Positions 25,025 to 32,225 of a stretch of 57,815 bases of DNA are shown here, piece by piece; the stretch's first letter is position 1; each line of letters starts with the position of its first letter. A model generated the notes under the pieces. That model had not been told where the DNA came from, did not search any database, and worked only from the letters and a program-made list of their open reading frames with translations. The position numbers were made by a program, and so were the translations under genes. Source of the stretch: Myxococcales bacterium (GTDB lineage: Bacteria > Myxococcota_A > Polyangia > Nannocystales > Nannocystaceae); NCBI GenBank assembly GCA_014240065.1, contig JAAZXR010000028.1:1-57815 (forward strand). The letters are read 5' to 3'.

Positions 25025-26788
25025 ATGGAGAAGCGGCCTGGTCTCGAGTTCGGTCAAGCGACGGCGCGACACCGGCGCTCGCGCGCCTCGGATGCGGGCG
25101 TCCCGGATGACCTGGAAGTAGGCGAGAGTTCCACCGCCATTCTTCGCGACGCGGACCTCACCGCGGGCAGCGGATCCAACCAAGAGCTGCGGGCCTCCCG
25201 TGAGAGCCGCATCTCGTATTTCATGTACTTCCGAATCATCGCCATCGGAATTACGACCGCGCTCGTGGTCGCTTTTCAGCAAGGGGGCTCGACCAACACC
25301 TTTGGGAGACTCTACGACCAGTTGACGTGGTCCGCGCTCTTCCTCGCCTACGTCCTCAACATCATCTTGGCGTGGCGACTCCCACGCACGCAGAACCTCT
25401 CAATGTTCGCGTGGGTGCAGACCATGTTCGACATCGTGCTCGCCTCGATCATCGTGCAGCTATCCGGCGGCACCAGCTCTGGCGCGGTCTTCCTCTTCCC
25501 CGTGGCGGTCGTGGGATCCGCGATCATGGGCGACAGAGAACAGACGCTCGCCGCGACGGGCGGCTGCGTGCTCATTTTTACCTCGACGACGCTCCTCCAC
25601 CTGTTCGGGCTCGCCATCCCGCTCACGGTCGCGGGTGAGGTCGAGATGCCAGCCCCGGTCGACTTTTGGACCTCCTACCTGCTCACGATCGCGGCCACCG
25701 TGAGCGTGGGCATCTTGTCAATCTACCTCAACAAACAGCTGGTTCAATTCGAGCGTCAAGTCTCACGCCTCGGGGCGCTCACCGATGACATGGTCCGGTC
25801 TCTCACCTCTGGCCTGATCACCGTGGACACGGAGGGCCGAGTCGTCTTCGCCAACGCAGTGGCGCTGTCCTACGCGGGCGTGCATTCGCTGATAGGCGAG
25901 CGGATTCAAGACCGCTTCCCCTCGCTGAGCCGCGGGCTTCGGCCCAGCCGCGGCGGGCTCCGCGTGACCACGCAGATCGTGCAAGCTCCCCCCGAACCAC
26001 CGGTTCAGATCGAGGGGATCTGTTGCACGCTCCGGGACGCCGATCACCACTTGCTAGGATACGTGCTGTCGCTCGATGACGTCACAGAGCTCGTGAGAAT
26101 GCGGACCGCGCTCGAGCGCTCGCAGCGGCTCGCAGCCGTCGGAAGCCTCGCCGCGTCGGTGGCCCACGAGGTTCGAAACCCGCTTGCCGCGATCTCTGGG
26201 AGCGCCGAGCTCCTTGGAGCTTCCGTCGGAGACGAGCGCGAGAAACTGACCAACCTCATCCTGCGAGAATCGAGCAGGCTCGCGAGCACTGTGGACAACT
26301 TATTGAGCTACACGAGGACCCACGCCCCGGAGGTGCGACGCTTCAACCTCCCGCAGCTGCTCTTTGAGGTCGCAGAGGCGGTCCGGAGCCAGCCGAGCAG
26401 CCCCGACAGCGGGATCTGCATCGCGGTCTCGGGCGAGAACGTGTGGACCATGTCCGATCCGGCGCAGATTTCGCAGGTCATCTGGAATCTGATGCGGAAC
26501 GCTCTTGAGGCCTCCCCGAACGATGGCAAGATTCAAGTCCGCGCCTACGCAGAAACCGGCTACGCGAGCTTCGAAATCCAAGACGGCGGCGAAGGTATCG
26601 ACGAGGAGCAAATCCCGCTCTTGTTTGAGCCCTTCTTCTCGACCAAGCCAAAAGGCTCGGGCTTCGGGCTCGCCATCGTGCAGCGGATCGTGGACGAGCA
26701 CGGGGGCCTCGTCTCCGTCATCAGTGAACGCGGACAGGGGACGACGTTCAAGATCCAACTTCCGCTCGCGGATCCTGTCAGCGAGTAG
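25025..26788 (+). CDS. pilS: Sensor histidine kinase PilS
   Basis: A 587-aa membrane kinase. Residues 1-60 are a soluble extension. Six hydrophobic segments lie between about 66 and 235, followed by a PAS-like domain (250-355), the phospho-acceptor His381 in SVAHEVRNPL, and the ATPase part with N-box NLMRNALEAS and G-box GSGFGLAIV. PilS normally phosphorylates PilR, a sigma-54 activator of pilA, in response to membrane pilin. It is co-transcribed with pilC, but pilR does not follow; the next gene is convergent. The partner must be encoded elsewhere. Confidence 0.9.
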   Translation: MEKRPGLEFGQATARHRRSRASDAGVPDDLEVGESSTAILRDADLTAGSGSNQELRASRESRISYFMYFRIIAIGITTALVVAFQQGGSTNTFGRLYDQLTWSALFLAYVLNIILAWRLPRTQNLSMFAWVQTMFDIVLASIIVQLSGGTSSGAVFLFPVAVVGSAIMGDREQTLAATGGCVLIFTSTTLLHLFGLAIPLTVAGEVEMPAPVDFWTSYLLTIAATVSVGILSIYLNKQLVQFERQVSRLGALTDDMVRSLTSGLITVDTEGRVVFANAVALSYAGVHSLIGERIQDRFPSLSRGLRPSRGGLRVTTQIVQAPPEPPVQIEGICCTLRDADHHLLGYVLSLDDVTELVRMRTALERSQRLAAVGSLAASVAHEVRNPLAAISGSAELLGASVGDEREKLTNLILRESSRLASTVDNLLSYTRTHAPEVRRFNLPQLLFEVAEAVRSQPSSPDSGICIAVSGENVWTMSDPAQISQVIWNLMRNALEASPNDGKIQVRAYAETGYASFEIQDGGEGIDEEQIPLLFEPFFSTKPKGSGFGLAIVQRIVDEHGGLVSVISERGQGTTFKIQLPLADPVSE

Positions 26789-26855
26789 CTCCTCCCCGCG
26801 CGCGGCCTCTCTCGCCGCCACGCCCCGTGTGTCTAGATGCGCCGGACGACGGGGG

Positions 26856-28748
26856 CTAGAAAGTCACCGCCGGGCCCACGTTGAGATCCACGAGGAAGCT
26901 CGAATTTTGTGGGAACCATCCGCCCACTTGGATCTCACCGAAGATCGCGAAGTTTTTCATGATTTGATAATTGAACCCGAACATGCCGCCGAGGAAGCCC
27001 TGCCCGATGGCCACCGTGTCGTAGCGGGTGCCGCTGCTGTTCGAGTTGGCGAACTGCTGGGCGATGGTTTTAGACTCTACAGATGCGCCCGCGCTGCCGC
27101 CGACCTCCGGTAGGTTCGCGCAGGCGTCGCGGTAGGGGAAGATGGGGAAGCACGTGGACGGGTCGCTTGGGTTGAGCGCGAAGTACCCGTTGGTGTCTTC
27201 TCGGTCGTCGGGGATGCTGTTCCCGTTGGTGTCGTTCGCGAACCCCATATTCACGCGTAACCGGCTTTGACCATATCCGCCAAAGCCCCCCGCGAAGAGG
27301 CGAATCTTGCTCGTGTCCTTCAAGAAGTAGTAGCGGATCTTGGAACCGACCGCCCATGTGAACGGCGGCCGATCACGATACTGCGACGCTGGATCTGTCG
27401 TGTAGACGTCGTCGCACCAGCTTGTGCCGTTCGCGCCGGTCGACTCGATTCCAGTGTCGCCGCACAGGTCGGGCCTCCCGAGATCCTTGTTCGGATCGTC
27501 GCGGATGACGTTCGATCCTGACACCACCTGCAGCCGCCCATACAGGCTCACCGTCAAGCGGTCCATCACCTTCACCTGCACCTCGGGCTCGATGAAGAAT
27601 GGCGATGCGGCGAGTCCGTTGGTGACCGGGTGACGGGCCCCGCATTTCTCGGGATCGTAGGCGTTCGCCACCTGGGCTCTCTGCGCCGGGACCGTGGGGC
27701 CGTACTTGCCGACGAAGCTCCCCATGCTCGGATCGGCCGGGTCTGCCCCATAGAACTCGATTGGATCGGGGAGCGGCTGACCGACGCCACCCGCCGCCCA
27801 CCTCGCGAGCGCGCACGCGTAGGACTCCGCCGTATACTGGGAGCCCGGAGAATTGGGGAAGTACTGGTAGTAGGTCTTCTCGGCGCGGCCTTTCGCGAGA
27901 CCGAATCCCGTCCCCAAGCCCAGGTTGATCCAGACCCGCGGCAGAGGCACCACCTCCTTCGGGGGCCCCTCGTCGGCCGTCCCACCCGAGCCAGCGCCGG
28001 CGGGCACCGGATCTTCGACCTTACAGCCCAACCGCAGCACGATGGGCTGGTCCGCGGTCCCTTTGTTGTAGGCGGCCTGCCCGTTGGCGTCGAAGGAGTA
28101 GATCGCGTACTCGACGTCGAAATCGCCGTGCTCGGGGGCGGAGACGGTGGTCTCCGCGACGTTGGAGAACACCTCCATCTCCACCTCTTGGAAGGTCTCC
28201 GCGCTCGCGCGCTTCCAGTAGAGCACCGCGGTCCCGCCGTCGGGGACCCCCAAGAGCGCCTCGAATTGGATGTCCTGCTCGCACGCGACCACGGGGAGGG
28301 TGTGTTCGATCCTCGAGGGCGCCTTGCGGCCCGACATGCGGCGCGCCTCCGTCAAGAACGCCGAGAGCTCCTCCGAACGGAACTCGAGCGGCACCACGAC
28401 GTAGTAGTTCAAGGTGACCGCGCGCGTGAGGTCCTCGAGCACAGCTGCGCGCCCGTCGGCTCCCTCGAGCGAGTAGCGCAGGCCGGCCCGCAACAAGAAC
28501 AACGACGCGAGCACCGGATCGTCGCCAGATCCCGACGACGCTGCCTCCGCGATCGCTCCGTCCACCGTCTCAAGCGCCGCCTCGATCTCAAGATCGTTGA
28601 ACGCCGCCAACGCCTTCCCATACGCGGCGCGCATGTCGTTACGGGGGAGCGCAGACGCCTCCTCGGGCGTCGTCATCATCCCAGCGACCGTCAAGAGCAG
28701 CGCCGACGTGACGCTCGCCCAGCTAGAAAATGCTCGATTTCGTTGCAT
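26856..28748 (-). CDS. Outer-membrane-barrel-like exported protein
   Basis: A 630-aa protein from the ATG at 28748, chosen for its signal peptide and GAGGG 9 nt upstream. After the signal, residues 35-130 look like a small TPR-like helical region, residues 145-250 a beta-sandwich, and residues 270-630 alternating aromatic strands (FAIFGEIQVGGWFPQ, FLVDLNVGPAVTF) ending in Phe, as outer membrane beta-barrels do. It is the third gene of a unit with the DUF4398 lipoprotein and the TSP3-OmpA protein. The three together suggest an outer membrane complex linked to peptidoglycan. No specific family is recognised. Confidence 0.72.
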   Translation of the reverse strand: MQRNRAFSSWASVTSALLLTVAGMMTTPEEASALPRNDMRAAYGKALAAFNDLEIEAALETVDGAIAEAASSGSGDDPVLASLFLLRAGLRYSLEGADGRAAVLEDLTRAVTLNYYVVVPLEFRSEELSAFLTEARRMSGRKAPSRIEHTLPVVACEQDIQFEALLGVPDGGTAVLYWKRASAETFQEVEMEVFSNVAETTVSAPEHGDFDVEYAIYSFDANGQAAYNKGTADQPIVLRLGCKVEDPVPAGAGSGGTADEGPPKEVVPLPRVWINLGLGTGFGLAKGRAEKTYYQYFPNSPGSQYTAESYACALARWAAGGVGQPLPDPIEFYGADPADPSMGSFVGKYGPTVPAQRAQVANAYDPEKCGARHPVTNGLAASPFFIEPEVQVKVMDRLTVSLYGRLQVVSGSNVIRDDPNKDLGRPDLCGDTGIESTGANGTSWCDDVYTTDPASQYRDRPPFTWAVGSKIRYYFLKDTSKIRLFAGGFGGYGQSRLRVNMGFANDTNGNSIPDDREDTNGYFALNPSDPSTCFPIFPYRDACANLPEVGGSAGASVESKTIAQQFANSNSSGTRYDTVAIGQGFLGGMFGFNYQIMKNFAIFGEIQVGGWFPQNSSFLVDLNVGPAVTF

Positions 28749-28773
28749 CGTTCGACCCTCGATTTTTCTCATT

Positions 28774-28790
28774 GGGGTGTCACGCACCCC
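28774..28790. other. Hairpin between the OmpA and barrel genes
   Basis: GGGGTG, 5 nt, CACCCC is a perfect 6-bp stem within the untranslated gap between the two genes. It lacks a T-run on either side, so it is more likely an mRNA stability or processing element, or chance, than a terminator. Confidence 0.35.
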
Positions 28791-28826
28791 GAACACTCGT
28801 TGTCATGCGTGGGAGCGCGCAGCCGC

Positions 28827-29999
28827 TCACTTCCCGCACTCATTGTCCGTACGAATGAACTCGACGCGGCGATTGTTCGCCCTGCCCTCCGCCGTGCGGT
28901 TCGTGTCAATTGGCATGTCCTCACCGTATCCGACGGCGGTCATCCGCGACGGATCGATCCCCTTGTTCACGAGATAGGTTCGAACAGCCTCCACACGCTG
29001 CTGCGACAACTTCTGGTTGTATCGACCGCTCCCCTTGCTGTCCGTGTGTCCGCCAATCTCGATGGTCACAGCCTTGTTGCCGCCCTCGTTGAGGGCCAAG
29101 GACACGTCACCGAGGAGGCCGTAGCTCTTGGGATCGATCTCGTACTTGTTGAACTGGAAGTAGATCTTGTCGTCGAGCTTGAGCTCGCACCCATCCCACT
29201 TCGCGGCCAGGTCTGGGCAGCCGTCCTCGTCTTGATCCCCGTCCATATCCTCGGGGTCATTGGGGCACTGGTCTTCGGCATCGAGGATGCCGTCTTGATC
29301 GTTGTCATTCTCGGGACAACCATCTTCATCCTGGAAGCCGTCGAAGTCCTCGCCCTCGTTCGGGCACTGATCGACCTCGTCGAGGATGCCGTCTTGGTCA
29401 TTGTCTGGGTCGGGGCAGCCGTCCTCGTCTTCGAAGCCGTCTTGATCCTCCGGGTCGTTGCGGCAGTCCAGATCCCCCTTCATGTCCAGGCTGACCCATT
29501 GGCCGTTCTCAAAGGTTGAGGCGTCGAGCACCCCGTCCTTGTCGTTGTCGGTGTCAGGGCACCCGTCCTCATCCTCAAACCCGTCGAAGTCCTCCGGATC
29601 CTCGGGGCAGGTGTCGACGTCGTCGTCGTAGCCGTCTTGGTCTTTGTCATCCGCGAGGTTACCCGCGGGTCGGGCCACGAAGCCGGGCTCTCGACATCGC
29701 ACGGGATCCGTCTTCGCTACGGCGAGCTTCGTGTAGAGCTCGGCGAGCTGCGCGTGCTCCCGACCTCTGAACATCTCGCCCATCTTTAGCGCGTCCTCTG
29801 CAAACTTGATGTTCGCCTCGGCGAGGGCCGTATCTTTCGGCGCGCAACCAATCGCCTTGGAGCCGTCTCGAATCGCGCGCTGCAGCGCGGTCTGCGTCCC
29901 CATGACTTGCCCCTTCAATTGCTCGCCAGCACACGAACTCAGTGAAATCGACAAAAAGAGCGCACCGGTGTACGCGGCGGCTCGATCCAACCGATGCAT
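28827..29999 (-). CDS. OmpA-family lipoprotein with thrombospondin type 3 repeats
   Basis: A 390-aa protein from the ATG at 29999. The lipobox is LSSC (Cys23). Residues 30-105 are a helical DUF4398-like region, and residues 120-265 are Asp-rich TSP3 repeats (DxDxDGxxDxxDxCP pattern, about seven copies) that bind calcium. Residues 275-385 are an OmpA C-terminal domain with FNKYEIDPKS, the HTDSKGS loop and NRRVEF, which binds peptidoglycan. The TSP3 segment would act as a stiff spacer between outer membrane and wall. It follows the DUF4398 lipoprotein by 14 nt. Confidence 0.93.
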   Translation of the reverse strand: MHRLDRAAAYTGALFLSISLSSCAGEQLKGQVMGTQTALQRAIRDGSKAIGCAPKDTALAEANIKFAEDALKMGEMFRGREHAQLAELYTKLAVAKTDPVRCREPGFVARPAGNLADDKDQDGYDDDVDTCPEDPEDFDGFEDEDGCPDTDNDKDGVLDASTFENGQWVSLDMKGDLDCRNDPEDQDGFEDEDGCPDPDNDQDGILDEVDQCPNEGEDFDGFQDEDGCPENDNDQDGILDAEDQCPNDPEDMDGDQDEDGCPDLAAKWDGCELKLDDKIYFQFNKYEIDPKSYGLLGDVSLALNEGGNKAVTIEIGGHTDSKGSGRYNQKLSQQRVEAVRTYLVNKGIDPSRMTAVGYGEDMPIDTNRTAEGRANNRRVEFIRTDNECGK

Positions 30000-30013
30000 T
30001 CGCTTCGATCCCG

Positions 30014-30430
30014 TCACTTGCTGCCTCCGTCCTTCTTGTCGTCGGAGGAGACGTCGTCTCCAGCGACGCCGTCGGCGCTGTCCGGATCCACGTCGTCGGT
30101 CTCCGCGAGCCCGTCCGCCACCCCGAGCTCCTCGTTCCGCTTCGCCTTGCGCTCCGCCTCTCCGGCGAGCTGGAGGGCGCGGTCTCCATAGTCAAAGGAC
30201 CGCTCGTACTCGCTGTAGCCCATCATGACCTTGGATTGATCGAGGTACGCGGTCGATCCCCAGTACTCGTAGGGGGCGAGCTCTTCGGCCCCCTCGGCCT
30301 TGGCTCGCGCCACCGCCTCGGTCGCGTTCTTCGCGGTCTTCTTGATATATCCAAATGGACCACATCCCGGGACAGCTAAGAAGGTCACGCAAGCGATGGT
30401 CAGGAGTGTGGAGCGGCTGAAGCGATTCAC
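30014..30430 (-). CDS. DUF4398 lipoprotein
   Basis: A 138-aa protein from the GTG at 30430, with lipobox VPGC (Cys23). Residues 55-100 match the DUF4398 helical hairpin (STAYLDQSKVMMGYSEYERS then ALQLAGEAERKAK). The C-terminus is acidic and probably disordered. The next gene also carries a DUF4398-like segment before its TSP3/OmpA part, so the two may pair through it. First gene of the operon, with a good promoter about 80 nt upstream. Confidence 0.8.
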   Translation of the reverse strand: MNRFSRSTLLTIACVTFLAVPGCGPFGYIKKTAKNATEAVARAKAEGAEELAPYEYWGSTAYLDQSKVMMGYSEYERSFDYGDRALQLAGEAERKAKRNEELGVADGLAETDDVDPDSADGVAGDDVSSDDKKDGGSK

Positions 30431-30509
30431 CTTAGGTACCTCTCGGTAAAATATCCACGGGGTCGATGTGGACGGAGCCCAGGGGCGATTCACCCCGATA
30501 AGCGCGTAA

Positions 30510-30539
30510 AACATACCAACGACGGGAGAAAATGGTCAA
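30510..30539 (-). promoter_or_regulatory. Promoter of the DUF4398-OmpA-barrel operon
   Basis: On the minus strand TTGACC (30534-30539) and TATGTT (30510-30515) are separated by 18 nt. The predicted leader is about 70 nt, unlike the leaderless genes elsewhere in the window. The gap 30540-30775 to the next plus-strand gene shows no other feature. Confidence 0.55.
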
Positions 30540-30807
30540 TATGAAGACGCCGAACGTACGAACGGGGCCACGCCACCGAAGCCCTGGGCGGCCGCGCCGT
30601 GGCGCACTTGAGCGCCTCCTTAACCCCGCCCACCGCCTGCGATCGCGAACCGTGTCATCCACCTGGGAGGCTCCAAGTCGCGCGAGGTCCGCAGCTAACG
30701 CCTCTTTGAATGGATCGTTGCGGACGGTCGGAGGCGGGGCAACCGTCGCGCATCGGCTCTCGCCGCGCCCCGCGGTATGGTGCGCAAGAGTGCTTCGCGT
30801 GAGTTCC

Positions 30808-31716
30808 ATGGTGAACGGCCAGCTGCGGTGGCGCTGCCTGGTGGCGGCGCTCGCGACCGCCGGAGGGCTCTCGGCGGCCGGCTGCGGCGAGGTGTCAAAC
30901 GTCACCCCCGGGTTCCAGCGCGGGGATATCACCATCGTGGACACCACCCCCGCGAGAGATGCCACCCAAGTCGCCGCCGCGTCCAGCGTCGACGTCTGCT
31001 TCTCCTCTCAGCTGTATCCGACGGCGTTCAGCGGGTTTGAGGTGCTCTTGACCTCCGGAGGCTCCGCGTTTGACACCGAGGTAGAGATCTCGCTCTTTCA
31101 ATACCGGCGACCAGGCTCGAGGACCGCGCTCGCGACCTCGCGCTGGTGTGACGGCAGCGTCCTCATGGTGCGGCCAACGGACACCCTCACCCCGGGCGCC
31201 ACATATCGCCTTCGCGTCATCGCCGGCATGTATGGGTGGGAGGACGAGTTTTTGGAGACAGGACCCGAAGGCTGGACCGTCGAATCGGACGGGCGGTTGA
31301 CGTATTCGTTGCCGTTCACCGTGGCCGCGGAGGCGGTCGAGGACACGCCGCCCCCCACCCCCGCGGAGCTCACCTTGTCGAGCCTGTTCGAGGCGGGCGA
31401 GATCTTCGACCCATCGACACCCTATTGCTCATGCCACCGCGAGCCTGGCTCGCTCCCTCGCCAGCTCCTCAATCTCAGCTCGCCGACGGCGGCCTACGAA
31501 GATCTCGTGCAAGACACGACAGCTCGGTCGACCGCGTTCCCCATGGTGAGCCCCGGCGCCCCGGCCGCGAGCTACTTGATTCAAAAGCTCACGGACGCAG
31601 GAGACGGACGCGCCCTCCACGGGGTCGTCGGCGAGTTAATGCCGGCGGAAGGCTCGCTCCCCGTCGAAGTGGCCGCGCCCCTCGCCATGTGGATCGCGAC
31701 TGGCGCGGCGCTTTAA
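30808..31716 (+). CDS. Lipoprotein with Big_5-like domain and an unusual CXCH heme-like motif
   Basis: A 302-aa protein with lipobox AAGC (Cys26). Residues 40-145 look like a bacterial Ig-like (Big_5) domain (DTTPARDATQV start, TLTPGATYRLRV end). Residues 195-300 resemble the cytochrome c-like domain found in many myxobacterial lipoproteins, with a later PAASYLIQKL segment, ELMPAEG as possible Met ligand region, and the end APLAMWIATGAA. The heme site reads Cys207-Ser-Cys209-His210, one residue short of CXXCH. It may be a heme-less relic or use a non-standard attachment. GTG at 30799 is an alternative start; TATGGT at 30776 is a possible -10. Confidence 0.7.
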   Translation: MVNGQLRWRCLVAALATAGGLSAAGCGEVSNVTPGFQRGDITIVDTTPARDATQVAAASSVDVCFSSQLYPTAFSGFEVLLTSGGSAFDTEVEISLFQYRRPGSRTALATSRWCDGSVLMVRPTDTLTPGATYRLRVIAGMYGWEDEFLETGPEGWTVESDGRLTYSLPFTVAAEAVEDTPPPTPAELTLSSLFEAGEIFDPSTPYCSCHREPGSLPRQLLNLSSPTAAYEDLVQDTTARSTAFPMVSPGAPAASYLIQKLTDAGDGRALHGVVGELMPAEGSLPVEVAAPLAMWIATGAAL

Positions 31717-31739
31717 GTCTCGAACCCTCGGCTCCGCGC

Positions 31740-32225
31740 TCACGGTTGAGGGCTCGTCGGGGATGGACTCCCCGTCCCCGCAGCCTGACCCGGGGCCGGG
31801 ACGGCGCCACGCTCGGTCGCCTCCTCGCGGGTCGCGGCGGCTTGTTCTCGCTCCAGCATCGTCACGGTTCGCACCATCGACTCGAGCCGCGTGACTCGGT
31901 CGCGAGCGGCGAGCAGCGCTCGGTCGTAGGCGTCTCCCTTGAAACCGAGCGACCCCGCGCGCTCGTACTCCGCGAGCGCGACCAGGTTTTGGCGGAGACA
32001 TCGAGCCACCTCCTCGCTGGAGATCACGTGGGCGCCGCGCGAGGAATCAAAGACGAGCTTGCACGCGGAGCGCTCCGCGTCTCCCTCGAGCTGCTGCGCC
32101 CGCACGAACACGTCGTAGCTCGTCTCCGACGGACATCCAGATCCGAGCGAGAGCGCCGCCGCCACCGCGGCGCTGGGCAGGAGCCACCCCCGGGCCGCGC
32201 GTCGTCGCGTGACCACACCTCTCAC
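31740..32225 (-). CDS. Small lipoprotein with coiled-coil segment
   Basis: A 161-aa protein. The GTG at 32225 overlaps the TGA of the upstream gene (GTGA), a sign of translational coupling. The lipobox is GSGC (Cys31). Residues 35-130 are helical (FVRAQQLEG through VTRLESMVRTVTMLE), and the tail is Pro/Ser/Gly-rich. No family is recognised. It probably acts with the DUF2723 membrane protein. Confidence 0.65.
   Translation of the reverse strand: MRGVVTRRRAARGWLLPSAAVAAALSLGSGCPSETSYDVFVRAQQLEGDAERSACKLVFDSSRGAHVISSEEVARCLRQNLVALAEYERAGSLGFKGDAYDRALLAARDRVTRLESMVRTVTMLEREQAAATREEATERGAVPAPGQAAGTGSPSPTSPQP

Noticed and set aside
27630-29519. 629-codon plus-strand ORF opposite the barrel and OmpA genes
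   Set aside because: Its Val/Leu-rich end is the complement of the Asp-rich TSP3 repeats; the minus frames have signal peptides and an OmpA domain.
30432-30965. 177-codon minus-strand ORF upstream of the DUF4398 lipoprotein
   Set aside because: It overlaps the operon promoter and the plus-strand lipoprotein start, and has no signature.
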